From the NCBI GenBank assembly GCA_944548615.1, contig OX155967.1, positions 1,425,321-1,489,320 of the forward strand: a DNA stretch of 64,000 nucleotides, given 5' to 3'. Below, one piece after another: positions 1 to 11,532 of the stretch. Every line of letters begins with the position of its first letter. Position 1 is the first letter of the stretch. This DNA comes from Micropterix aruncella. Its lineage: Eukaryota > Arthropoda > Insecta > Lepidoptera > Micropterigidae. The notes under the pieces are model-generated. The model was not told the DNA's origin. It saw only the letters and a list, made by a program, of their open reading frames with translations, and ran no database searches. Made by a program: the position numbers and the translations under genes.

Positions 1-2190
1 ACAAAAGTTATAAGATAATGGCTTGATAGATGTCTCTGAAGAGTGTTTGCATATATGGGCTCAATAAAATTGGTAAGACTGAATAAGAGGGTTAGGATAT
101 ATCATTATATACTTGTTATAGATCATTTCCCAATATCTTAGCGTTAAACAAATTATATTATATAAAAAGCTCACCCCTTGCGAATTTGGCAAACGCCAGC
201 ATCAGAGCTATCCCAGCCGATGTTCCCTTATGTGGACTTGATAAAGGCCGGTATGGTGCGCTTAAAACCAAAGACTCCATGGAGGCAGTGCGAGGAGCTC
301 TCAGAATACCATAAACGTTTACACCTGTGAATTTCTGAAATAGGAGAATCCATTATAAATGCTTGTATTTCAGAGTTATGAAATTTTAATATCCTACAGA
401 ACTGAGTGGTGTGCAGCGAGATTCGATACTGAATTTACGAAATCGACACCAAGAATGTAGATATAATTGAATTTATTTATTTAAGAATTAATTACTATGA
501 AAACAGTGATTTTGCTTATAAAAATAACAGGAACCGAATGGCAAAACCTCAACCTTGTGCTTATTATATTCTGTCTTCCAACTGGGTCTAGCCCATTCTA
601 GGGTGGACAGGGATATATTATAAAATATTACTATTCTTATATTATGGGACATATAAAAACACAGAATTATATAAAATAAACTGCCATTCAGGAAACTTCG
701 GGTTCCTAAATTAATGTTATGGTCTTAACATAAGAGTGCCTTGAAATACTCCTAGAGTGCTCGCGCGAGTCACATATGCCACCCATCGCAAATAGGTTTT
801 TGTAATAAAGTTTATCTAAACCATGAAAGCGAGGAATACACTAGTGAGCGTATTAATTGAATTAAATGCATATTTTAGAAACTAACAGTTCTTGGGAATA
901 TAAACAGATTTTCTTTTTAATTAGTATTTAATATGCCCTAATCTAGATCTAAATTAGTATTTAATATACCTTCGCTTTCAAAACAATTTTCACTCGTTTT
1001 GCCTATGAGGCTTTTGCAACTCATCGATGATGAGGGTATCGGAAGGTTGGGACCACGCTATGACAAATGTCTCAATCAGAGCAGCGACTATGTAGGGAAG
1101 TAGCTAGGTGTATCTAAATGTTCCAATTAAAATAGTTTTGATTTTCACTATGGTTTTCATTTGCTGTCCGATTGGACCTTGAAAAAAAAAAACCTTTTGT
1201 ATTATTTGAAAGGAAACATCTTATTCATGAAATGCTGTATATTTTCATGAAAATAAAACCGATGGAGACTTGACTTTTCTTTCTGCATTTTAGTAAGATA
1301 AGAGTAAATCCTCAAAATACGACCCGTACCTGTCCAGTTCCTAACGGATTGTGCAATGTAAAGTTGTGGACATGAACTTCTAGATGTAGCTGTGTCATCT
1401 TCGCCACCAACCACGGAACCGGCATCTGATCAGACGTGGCATAATTTTCCTGAAATTTCAATTATGTCAGAATGATGGAATTTCAAAACGTAAAATAAGA
1501 CTATCAAGCTTTATTCGAAGGGTAACTATTTAATGACCAGATTAATCATTGGACTATTGGATTTTGGAATGCCAGATAAGTCTTACAGAGGATTAATTTG
1601 TAGTTTTTTCAAAAGTAGATATGTTTTGAATTGAATACGGACTTGAAGTATGATCAACATTCAAGATAATATGGAAATAATAAGACCAGCAGATGTATTA
1701 CGATCGCTCTCGCTTTCAATCGCTAAGATTGGAGGTGGTTCTGCTAATCGCCGCTGGCGGCAACTCAAAAGTAGCGTTTTCGTAATACCAAAATGTGAAA
1801 TATACAAGTTATTAGGCTTTTTAAATTTAAAGAGAAATGATGATTTTTACTGAAATCATAATATTTTTTGTATTTAACATTTGTTTGAAAAGTCTACTCA
1901 ACCAGCACCCTATACGATACCTTGAACTAACTCTACTTTAAGTCTCATGACACTGATTTTTTATTTGAGATTAATTTGTATTGCCATTTTATATGAAGAA
2001 CTACCCGTTCACCGGTCCTAAGTTTAAGATTAATTTGTAATTTAGAAGTCGTCAATTATTGTCTGCAAAAATTTAGTTGCTGTTATTGACTACCTATGCA
2101 AAAAACTGTTTTTTGACACTTAGTCAATGTTTCTTCGCTGCATGCCAAAGATTCATATCAGTTTTTCTAATTTTTCAGTAAAGCCATTTA
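1..2190. other. AT-rich stretch without recognised gene
   Basis: Only short, unconserved reading frames occur here. I see no exon-like stretch, terminal repeat or RNA gene. The region borders the TTA target site of the Harbinger element on its right. Confidence 0.5.
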
Positions 2191-2216
2191 CGGTCTTATT
2201 TAGAATGGTTGCTTAA
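2191..2216 (+). repeat. Left terminal inverted repeat of Harbinger
   Basis: Begins CGGTCTTATTTAGAATGG and matches the reverse complement of 6550-6575 except at the second base. TTA lies immediately outside. Confidence 0.92.
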
Positions 2217-2515
2217 GCTGTCGTTTAGTGGTGTCTTAGATAAGTGACGTTTATCTCGTTAAGACGCCGTCCAAAAATTTGTTATTTAGAAACGCATCCT
2301 AACGGTGACTTAACTAAGCAATGCGTTAGCGCTCGAAACCGCGATATAGCCACTGGTAACCAGCTATTTTACGGCTGTACAACGCACAACGCTATCTGTC
2401 AAAGTAGCTTTGTGGTAGCCACGTGGTAGCTTTGCATTTTTGTGGCGTCGTTTTGTTTCGTCGTGTCCAGTGGTCGTGTCGAGATATTCCGCTGTTTTCA
2501 AGAGAATTTAAAGAA

Positions 2516-4813
2516 ATGTCTGACAAAAATATGCCCGACCAAAAAAGGAAGAGATCTGCAAATTGGGACGATGCAGAAAAGGTTTGAAATCATTTCATTT
2601 ACGTATTCAACTTTCGAGACCGGCTGCCTTTCGTATGTGAGCAAAGGATCATGGTTTTGTTTTAATAAGAATTCATCGTAATCCGACTCGTGAATTATAA
2701 CAATCATTGTATACGACATAAACGAAAATTATAATTTTAGATTGTATCGTATACAATGTCGGTAAATTATAATTTTGGCAAAAATAACCTTACATAACCT
2801 AGCAACTCGTGTGGTAGAGCATTTATCATGGTAGTAGTATTAAAATATCGAGAAAAGGCTGCAGTCATATTAGAAACCCCAGCAAAGTTGTTTATTGTAA
2901 TCCTTTTTTTTTTTGTCATTTGTCTGTTTTTTTTCAGGAAATACTTAAGCGATTAATTTTGGAGAACATTGATGTGATCGAGGATAAAGATGTCACAACG
3001 AACAGCAACGGCCGAAAAAAGGAAGCTTGGAAGCAAGTCCTTGACAGGTGAAAAACGTTTTAATACCTACTTATGTAGAATATAATAGAATATAAACATG
3101 AATCAGATTGTTTCATCAGAATATGTTTTAAGGTATTGCGACGTAAAACCGTTGTAGTAAGATAACACGTTTACAACAATTTTTATAGTAGTTAAATTTT
3201 GGCTGTAAGAGCCTACCTATCTAGAAATATGGGAATTTAAGATTCTGCAGACTTTTTCTAACTGACTGAATGACAAGATTTACATATATATTTTATTTCT
3301 TTAACTTTCAGATTCAACAAATTAAATTGCCGGCCTCGGGATTTGCCACAAATGCAAAAACAGTGGCAGAATATGAAGATGGCCACTAAAAAAGTTTTAT
3401 GCGACCACAAAAAGGCCTCGAAGAAGACTGGTGGTGGCCCAAGACCTCCGAGTCCTTCGCCGGAGGACTTAAAAATGGTGGAGTTGATGCCGGATGAGTT
3501 TGCTGTCGATAGCAATAGATTCGACAGCAATAATGTAAGCGTTATAAAATTTTACTTTAAATAATTGTCATGAATACAGAAACTTTCTACAAAAAAATAT
3601 ATCAATTTACAGCATGCAGAGAATGATATGTGTATCGAACAGTCAATGATCACACAGGTATCCGCTGATGATTGGACGACGGACGGACGTTTGGAAGATC
3701 TGGCTGACTGCTCAGTAGTCGCAGATCATCAAAGCTACACAGTGAGTGTTGCCACACACTAATCCTCCATAGTTTACATGTTTAAACCCATGTTTAATAC
3801 ATGATTGTTCTAGTGAGCTGTTATATAATCCATGATTTATTATTTTAGTTGGTTGGTACGACAGTCCATTTCCTAGATAGAATGGAGGAAGAAATGGGCA
3901 AATTGGATGAACCAGCTGAAGTATGTATATTTTTTTCTGTTAATTCTTAATGCTGATTATTAATTCAATATCATAATATATTTTTTAATAATTTCAGAGC
4001 ACTCCGAGAGTTAATAAGCCGAGAGTCCCCAAGACAAGACCGACAAAGATTTTTAATAATAAGTCGGACAAAGTAAGATACATATGAATGTTTTATTCAT
4101 TATATTAGACTAGCCGTCGGCTAGCAAATTTTCTGCAATCTCCGTCTGCCGCTCTCACCTTTCACCCAGAGAGAACATTAGACGCACTCTCGAGCGACAG
4201 CGCAATGCAGAGGTAGGGTGCGAGGGGAGTTAGCGGAGGGATGTCTCGACAAATACCTTTGATTAGCATTACGCGCGGGTGAAGGTTGGCGAATTTTTCG
4301 AACCATTTGGCTGAGTAGCAGAAATCTGGCTGCCATATGCAAGCCCTTATGATTCGTGACATAGCTCACCTTGATTTCAATTTGTTCTAAGAGAAGCTGC
4401 TGTCCTGGTATACTGTGGCTTAAGTGAGTTCTCGCTGTCATAGAGCGACTCGGCCCTCAAGACAACTATAGATATGTGCCGTATCAGCAAAATGTTGAAA
4501 TCTGATATGTAATGGAAAGAATGCTAAGATTTAGTTGCCCAGTTAGATGCTCACTGTAGAGGAATGATAAACGTGTACAGGGTAAAAAATAATGCCTGTT
4601 TTTATTTAATTTCAGCTTGAAGATGCGCTGAAAAGACAATTATTTGAGCTACAAAAAAAGCATCTGGACGCCAGAGAAGCGAGAGAAGTGGAAATACACC
4701 AGCAAAACCGTATTCAACACGAAAAGAAGCTTATTCTTTTAGATTTAAAATTAGAAAATAAGATGTTAAAAAAAAAATTGTTATTGAAAAAGTTAAATGA
4801 GGATGTATTGTAA
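2516..4813 (+). CDS. Harbinger Myb/SANT-like (zeste-type) DNA-binding protein, 7 exons
   Basis: Exons I read: 2516-2581, 2938-3047, 3312-3534, 3613-3741, 3849-3920, 3998-4072 and 4616-4813. All introns are GT-AG and the joined frame is open for 290 residues. Exons 1-3 encode a trihelix Myb/SANT-like domain of the zeste-regulatory type: NWDDAEK, then GRKKEAWKQVLDRFN, then QMQKQWQNMKMATKK, closed by the family's KKTGGGP motif. The middle is acidic linker. The last exon is a charged coiled coil (about residues 225-290). In this superfamily the Myb-like protein binds the terminal repeats and escorts the nuclease to the nucleus. The ATG at 2516 was chosen because it opens directly into the domain-bearing frame. 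Intron 6 (4073-4615) is unusually long. Confidence 0.85.
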
Positions 4814-5060
4814 GTAAGTTTAATATATATCATTAATATTAAGAAGTTGTAACTAATATGTATCGTAAGTAAGTTTAGCATGTATCATTAATAAGTTTAA
4901 TATTTAACGTAAATAAGTTTAATATGTATCTTAAATAAGTTCAATATATAACACAAATAAGTTTAATATGTAACATAATTAAGTGTAATATGTAACGTAA
5001 GTAAGTTTAATATGTATCTCAAATGACTTTAATATGTACAGTAATTAAAAAAAGTTTCGA
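4814..5060 (+). repeat. AT-rich minisatellite between the two Harbinger genes
   Basis: Roughly eight to ten imperfect copies of a 22-27 bp unit built around AAGTTTAATATGTA. It starts right after the stop of the Myb-like gene and fills the 3' non-coding gap before the convergent nuclease gene. Confidence 0.8.
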
Positions 5061-5237
5061 ATAAAAATCTGTCTGTTGACGTCTCCTAAGATTCCAACTG
5101 GTTCCACACCGATTAATTCAGATCCTTCCCCATTATCACCAGCGGGTTCCTCTGGATTTCCACCTGTAATGAAATTGTAATACTGAAATTAGTGCTTATA
5201 AGATGGAATTATAAGGGCAAATGGCCCTATACTTATA

Positions 5238-6381
5238 TTAAATAATCGCACCAAGATTTTCTTCTTTAAAATCAATTGCCATGTTATGTAGCACTGCCAG
5301 GGCCACAATGGTAGTTTTGATCGTCTCGAGGGAACCTGTCATCCCTCGCAGCAGACACCAAAATCTCTGCTTCCATACTCCGAACAATCTTTCGACCGTA
5401 TTTCTAGTAGCTATGTGCGCCGTGTTATAGGCCTCCTCATGTCGATTTGCCGGCCGCAGTATCGGCGTAAATAAATAGTTGGTGCACCCATAACCGGAAT
5501 CTCCTAAAAGACGGCCCCGAAATTCTCCTTCTTCGAATCGATCCTTTATGCGGCTTTCCCGGAATATTCGAGCATCGTGAGTACTCCCTCTGTATGATGC
5601 CACTATGTCACAGATCTTCAAATTAGCGTCACCAACCACCTGTCAATAAATGTAATATAGGCATTATACGTACGTACCTAAGCAGATAATACACAAAAAA
5701 AACAAAATATGGACTAAGTGCACGCTTACTTGAATGTTAAGCGAATAGAAATTTTTTCTATTAATGTAGTATTGGCCAATTTCCCCGCCAACTTTTCTTA
5801 TCCTAATATGTGTGCAATCAATTGCGCCTAAAACCTGTGGAAAGCCACGAATAGCTGCAAATTCTGCAATCATTGCATCTTGCTCTCTTTGGGTAGTGGG
5901 CATCTTGATATGCCGGCGAGAATGTGATGCAATCGCTTCTGCAACGCGCTTTCTGATCACAGAAATTGTGGGCTGGCTAAAACCGTGGACATCGGCACAA
6001 TCATCTTGGATCTGGTAACAAATACAAAACCATATGGTAGTTAGAAAAAGTGGGATATGAAAATGCAACGGGATATGAAACAAGAAAGAAAGCTTATCAA
6101 AGTTTTTTATTTACCTCATTTCGTGCCCATGACCGTATAGCAGCTGCTACTTGAAGCTCGGGCTTAATTTGACCTCCTTTTCCGCCTCCCTGTAGCTGTC
6201 CTCTCACCATATCCACGATTTTCATCAAATTAGCTTTGGTGAACCGATACTTGGAGCGAAACTCTTCTTCAGTAAGTTCTGTAAACGGATCGAACCGTTT
6301 TTTATACGGTTTCGCAGTTCTGCGAGGACCAAACACCGTCAAATTCCTCGAAAACTCTAAAAAAATTTCTAATTCGCCCAT
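5238..6381 (-). CDS. HARBI1-like DDE nuclease (Harbinger transposase), 3 exons
   Basis: Exons on the minus strand are 6381-6115, 6011-5730 and 5639-5238, with GT-AG introns in phase 0; the product is 316 residues, close to the usual HARBI1 length. The N-terminal exon has the helix-turn-helix-like part (EEFRSKYRFTKANLMKIVDMV). The catalytic domain follows: first Asp in VLGAIDCTHIRI, second Asp in LLGDSGYGC, Glu in RNTVERLFGVWKQRF, all in the expected order and context. The product would cut and rejoin the element's termini. No stop or frameshift is visible in the three exons. The start at 6381 sits just inside the right subterminal region, as is usual. Confidence 0.92.
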
Positions 6382-6549
6382 TACGCGGCAAAAACAAGAC
6401 TAGGACAAAGATAAGTACTCGTTAAACCTGGCCTGTCGCGTGCGTAAAGTGACGTTTATGAACGACGGCCGCTAAGCGATTGTTTAGTGCTAAGCAACGA
6501 TTCTAAATAACGATTTTCGTTGGACGGTCGCTAAGCTCGATCCCAAATT

Positions 6550-6575
6550 TTAAGCAACCATTCTAAATAAGACAG
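6550..6575 (-). repeat. Right terminal inverted repeat of Harbinger
   Basis: Ends CCATTCTAAATAAGACAG followed by TTA at 6576-6578. It is the inverted partner of 2191-2216. Confidence 0.92.
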
Positions 6576-6578
6576 TTA

Positions 6579-7809
6579 AAGTTTTGTTACGCAGTATACT
6601 CAAAGAAATTGCTCACAATGGAGTACTACTCTTACCTATATTTTGACATAAATCTGAGATGATTTAAGAATAATGCATAGTTCTTATTCTCTAGAATGTC
6701 TTCTTATTCTTAAGAACTACGGGCTTGTTTGTTAGAGACTTTCGCGTGATCATTCAATCCGATGAATTCATCAAGTTGCTGGATCAGTGTAAAAAAATAT
6801 TTTCAGTTAATTACCAATTATGAACAACATATAATATCGTCAAATACAGGGGGCTAGGAATGTTAATTGTCTGTTTTTCGTAGAAGGAAGGTCATCTCTG
6901 GCAACCGAGGGAGTGTCGAATTACATGAACGGTCGAAATTACGAAGGGAGAGCAATATGGGCTAATATGGGCTAAGGTCGACTAACTGTATGTGTTTTAG
7001 ACAATAAACAACCTTCCTAGTATGTAACAACTTGTTAGATTAATTAATCATAGTGTAATGATAATTAGGAAGAGACCTTACGTCCATTTAGCAGAGTGTA
7101 TTGTATATATATTTAAGATATGCCCTCAGCAACAAAAGAATAAAATAAGTAAATAAGTTTAACGTACGATATGAGGATATTGTGAAGGCACTATCCCTAA
7201 TTAGGTCAACGGGCAGGATGTGGCTAGGATATATTTTTGAATTTAGTGTGTAACGAAGAGCGGCTCGGTGTGCGCGTTGATCATATTGCGTGGGTCAAGG
7301 GGAGATTAAAGGACACTTCACTAAACCTTCGTTTTATTCAGTCAAGGACAGCGCAGAGCGACACTCAAAAGCCAACTGTAGTTCATTTCTCGACGATACT
7401 GTGACAAGTATAAGGAGTGCTGCTGATCCACCCTATTATCAAGATTGCAACGGTGTACTCGGAGATTAGACTGGTTTACGAGGACTGTAGAGTAGAGCTT
7501 CGCGGTACAGCACTCTTATCGTCGGGGTAGGCAAATCCCTACGAGTTCGCCAGTATGAGGACTGACTGGCTGACGAGCGACATGCATGGTGACATTTATC
7601 AAAAGAAAAGAATCATTTGTATTCAGTTCGGGTGGGCAGCAATAAATCGATCAGGTAATTTTAAACGAATAATACTTGTAAACATGAATCAATGGTTAAA
7701 AATAGGATCATGCTCAAAATGTTAATGCCGTTTAATAAGGCTCGTCAAGTTGCAACTTCGGAAATATTGGAAGGGGAAGAAATTTTGGATTGCATTCTCA
7801 CTGTTCATC
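6579..7809. other. Non-coding stretch, no recognised gene
   Basis: No conserved reading frame. Some stretches (6861-7160) are promoter/polyadenylation-like with AATAAA-type motifs and could be an old LTR, but I found no paired copy or target duplication. Confidence 0.35.
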
Positions 7810-8290
7810 CATCAATACGACTCAGGAAGTAAAAGGGAAAGCATACAGTGGGTAATAACCAAGAGGTGAAGGCTTTGAGGAAGTTCCGGCAGCAAAAGTC
7901 GTCCCTGAAGCTAATGACGACTATATTCTGGGATTCTGACGGATTATAGCGCTGATGGAGTTCTTTAGAAAAAACTACAATGAATGTGAATAAAAACACA
8001 ATAAAATACGCAGGTGAGGTTAAAAGTCAAGAAGATTCAGAGGGGATTTTGTTTTTGCAAGACAACTCCCATCTACACCGCCCGTATTGCAAAGGCAGCT
8101 GTGAGGGAAGCTAGATTCCAACCTAGCCCCTCCGACTACTTCTTGTTCAAAAACTTGAAGGTTTCTCTGCGAGGAAAGTGCTTTGAGGGTGAAGACGAGA
8201 TGAGGTCAGCGGTGGATGCCCATTTTGCACAGACAACATATTTTTTAAATGGTTTAAAATTGTTGCAGCAAAGTTGTAGTAAGTGTTAAA
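7810..8290 (+). pseudogene. mariner transposase relic
   Basis: Several frames together read as the middle and C-terminal parts of a mariner transposase: KALRKFRQQKS and TTIFWDSDG (around 7870-7945), GILFLQDNSHLHRPY (around 8045-8085, corresponding to the family's LLHDNARPH block), then PSDYFLFKNLKVSLRGK and a final FEGEDEMRSAVDAHF segment (to about 8235). Frameshifts and stops separate the pieces, so it is dead. The N-terminal half is absent. Confidence 0.75.
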
Positions 8291-8346
8291 GTTCAGGCAG
8301 ATTATAGTGAATTTTAAACCATTTAAAAAATATGTTGTCTGTGCAA
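8225..8346. repeat. Perfect 37-bp inverted repeat at end of mariner relic
   Basis: The left arm 8225-8261 begins TTGCACAGACAACATA. The right arm 8310-8346 is its exact reverse complement, with a 48-bp spacer. The left arm is part of the transposase-coding relic; the right arm is not otherwise explained. Confidence 0.9.
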
Positions 8347-8689
8347 TTGTCTAATTACTTCAATTGCTTCATTTGTTTAATTAATTACATTACTTGTTTA
8401 ATTACTTCATTTTCTTATAATCGACTTATGGTAACTTTTCATCTCCACCATGTAAATCAATGTTTAAAAAAAATCTGATAATAAAAATATCATGCTGTAA
8501 TCAGTTTACCAAGTGAAACATTCACTTATTTCTCAAAATATCTAACTCGCAACACTTTTTTGGTGGATTCTTAGACATTTTATATTGTGTTATTCTATCC
8601 AATTCCAAGACTTCTGCGACAGAGCTTTGTCTCATTTTGATGCTATATTTAATGGACTATACGGACTGGGTAAACTTATATATAAAGCA
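8347..8689. other. AT-rich spacer
   Basis: No coding signal or element end recognised. Confidence 0.5.
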
Positions 8690-8727
8690 AAAAAGATTAT
8701 ATAAAGCAAATAGAACAATAAGAGAAT

Positions 8728-8931
8728 ATGCCCCCAAGCAGCCTATCAGGGGGGGGGAGAATTCCCGCTACCCCAGTAGAAACCCCACATAACGACATTG
8801 CTAAAACAACACCGGACCTTGATTGCCCTATATGCGCAAAACAATACAAGCGATTAGCATGGCTAAACAAGCACATTGCTGGGCACGAGGATAGCGACGC
8901 TGTCACCCGTATGCCGTATGTTACGCTGTGA
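8728..8931 (+). pseudogene. RLE retroelement N-terminal zinc-finger fragment (first array unit)
   Basis: Open for 67 codons with CPICAKQYKRLAWLNKHIAGH, a classical C2H2 finger, followed by a TAVTR-like junction. In R2/R4/Utopia-type retroelements an N-terminal zinc finger binds target DNA. The polymerase region is missing: beyond about 8940 the sequence continues with the element's 3' end. Confidence 0.7.
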
Positions 8932-8939
8932 CGCGAATG

Positions 8940-9300
8940 CCGTCACCCGGAACAGCTTCACTTTTCACCTTCATGCGGTGGAAGTTGGCGCTCGTAATCT
9001 GCCAGCTTAATCTCTGATTCACCTCTTTAAAGATCTTGGTCTATCGAGAAAAATAATCAAGCTTTCTAGAAAAATAATCTATATTTGCGCATCCCAAATT
9101 CTATGGCTTCGGAGGGGGAGTGAATGGGTGGTAAGGTAACGCTCACATGTGGCAAGACAGCTGTCCTAAACCTACCACAGCCGGTCGCTAGTCCGGAATC
9201 CACTGCTCACCCCCCAGAAGTATAAAAAATAAATGGGCCCGACTCCGGTCGGTCAATTCCATGGCAGCTCCGTTTGTATTTTATTGTAAACCTCCTGATC
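8940..9300 (+). mobile_element. 3' end of RLE retroelement (endonuclease C-terminus plus 3' UTR)
   Basis: Aligns by eye with the minus-strand copy at 29399-29780: the TRNSFTFHLHAVEVGAR region, the ICASQILWLRRGSEWVV terminus, then the conserved 3' UTR ending in CCATGGCAGCTCCGTTTGTA. It is joined directly to the zinc-finger start through the shared GTCACCCG sequence. Stops in the coding part make it non-functional. Confidence 0.8.
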
Positions 9301-11153
9301 ATCAGAATGTCGACAACGAAAGAGTTGTGACAGCCGGAGAGGCGGTGGACGGCAAGAAAGAACGCATCGGATCGATGGCCTTGCAAGCCAGATCCGATTA
9401 CATAAAGCAAAAAATAATAATAAGATATATGCCCCCAAGCGGCCTATCAGGGGGGGGGGGGGGAGAATTCCCGCTACCCCAGTTGAACACCCCCCATAAC
9501 GACATTGCTAAAACGACACCGGACCTTGCTTGCCCTATCTGCGCAAAACAATACAAGCGATTAGCATGGCTAAACAAGCTCATTGCTGGGCACGATGATA
9601 GTGACGCTGTCACCCGTATGCCGTGTTACGCAAATCCGGAATCCACTGCTCACCCCCCAGAAGCATAAAATATAGTATTATGGTGACAGAGGACGGCAAG
9701 AAAGAATGCATCGGATCGATGGTCTTGCAAAAGTGAGATCGGATTACATAAAGCAAAAAAGAATAATAAGATAATATGCCCCCAAGCAGCCTATCAAGGG
9801 GGAGGGGATGGGGAGAATTCCCGCTACGCCAGTTGAAACCCCACATAACGACATTGCTAAAACGACACCGGACCTTGCTTGCCCTATCTGCGCAAAACAA
9901 TACAAGCGATTAGCATGGCTAAACAAGCTCATTGCTGGGCACGATGATAGCGATGCTGTCACCCGTATGCCGTATGTTACGCTGTGACGCGAATCCGGAA
10001 TCCACTGCTCACCCCCCAGAATCATAAAAAATAGTATTATGGTGACAGTGGACGGCAAGAAAGAACGCATCGCATCGATGGTCTTGCAAAAGCCAGGTCC
10101 GATTACAAAAAGCAAAAAAGAATAATAAGATAATATGCCCCAAGCGGCCTATCAGGGGGGGGGGGGGAGAATTCCCGCTACTCCAGTTGAAACCCCACAT
10201 AACGACATTGCTAGAACGACACCGGACCTTGCTTGCCCTATCTGCGCAAAACAATACAAGCGATTAGCATGGCTAAACAAGCTTATTGCTGGGCACGATG
10301 ATAGCAACGCTGTCACCCGTATGCCGTATGTTACGCTATGACGCGAATCCGGAATCCACTGCTCAACCCCCAGAAGCATAAAAAATAGTATTATGGTGAC
10401 AGTGGACGGCAAGAAACAAAGCATCGGATCGATGGTCTTGCAATAAGATAATATGCCCCCAAGCGGCCTATCGGGGGGGGGGGGGGGGGAGAGAATTCCC
10501 GCTATCCCAAATGAAACCCCACATATCGACATTGCTAAAACGACACCGGACCTTGCTTGCCCTATCTGCGCAAAACAATACAAGCGATTAGCATGGCTAA
10601 ACAAGCACATTGCTGGGCACGATGATAGTGATGCTGTCACCCGTATGCCGTATGTTACGCTGTGACGCGAATCCGGAATCCACTTCCCACCACTGAAGCA
10701 TAAAAAATAGTATTATGGTGACAGTGAACGGCAAGAAAGAACGCATCAGATTGATGGTCTTGCAATAGCCAGATCCGATTACATAAAGCAAAAAAGAATA
10801 ATAAGATAATATGCCCCCAAGCGGCCTATCAGGGGTGGGGGGTGGGGGAGAATTCCCGCTACCCCAGTTGAAACCCCACATAACGACATTGCTAGAACGA
10901 CACCGGACCTTGCTTGCCCTATCTGCGCAAAACAATACAAGCGATTAGCATGGCTAAACAAGCTTATTGATGGGCATGATGATAGCAACGCTGTCACCCG
11001 TATGCCGTATGTTACGCTATGACGCGAATCCGGAATCCACTGCTCAACCCCCAGAAGCATAAAAAATAGTATTATGGTGACAGTGGACGGCAAGAAACAA
11101 AGCATCGGATCGATGGTCTTGCAATAAGATAATATGCCCCCAAGCGGCCTATC

Positions 11154-11180
11154 GGGGGGGGGGGGGGGGGGGGGGGGGGG
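11154..11180 (+). repeat. Uninterrupted run of 27 G
   Basis: The longest of the poly-G tracts that recur once per array unit (about 9, 14, 13, 17 and 27 uninterrupted G in different units; three units have interrupted runs). Potential G-quadruplex or slippage site. Confidence 0.9.
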
Positions 11181-11532
11181 AGAGAATTCCCGCTACCCCA
11201 AATGAAACCACACATATCGACATTGCTAAAACGACACCGGACCTTGCTTGCCCTATCTGCGCAAAACAATACAAGCGATTAGCATGGCTAAACAAGCACA
11301 TTGCTGGGCACGATGATAGCGATGCTGTCACCCGTATGCCGTATGTTACGCTGTGACGCGAATCCGGAATCCACTTCCCACCACTGAAGCATAAAAAATA
11401 GTATTATGGTGACAGTGAACGGCAAGAAAGAACGCATCGGATTGATGGTCTTGCAATAGCCAGATCCGATTACATAAAGCAAAAAAGAATAATAAGATAA
11501 TATGCCCCCAAGCGGCCTATCAGGGGTGGGGG

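Larger units (their letters stand above)
2191..6575. mobile_element. PIF/Harbinger DNA transposon, structurally complete
   Basis: The 4385-bp element is flanked by TTA at 2188-2190 and 6576-6578, the target duplication expected for PIF/Harbinger. Its ends are 26-bp inverted repeats (2191-2216 and 6550-6575) that differ at one position and share TCTTATTTAGAATGGTTGCT. A second, subterminal copy of the motif lies at about 6502-6524 (reverse) and a partial one near 2281. The element carries the two genes usual for the superfamily: a Myb/SANT-like DNA-binding protein on + and a DDE nuclease on -, convergently arranged with a short AT-rich repeat between them. Both genes are open with canonical splice sites, so it could be autonomous. 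Confidence 0.93.

Noticed and set aside
1202..2719. Several 60-79 codon frames
   Set aside because: No conserved motif; those after 2191 overlap the Harbinger terminus and the first exon of its Myb-like gene in other frames.
9207..11331. Many minus-strand frames with Pro-rich stretches and LYCFAQIGQARSGVV-like peptides
   Set aside because: Antisense shadows of the zinc-finger units; the Pro runs are just the poly-G tracts read backwards.
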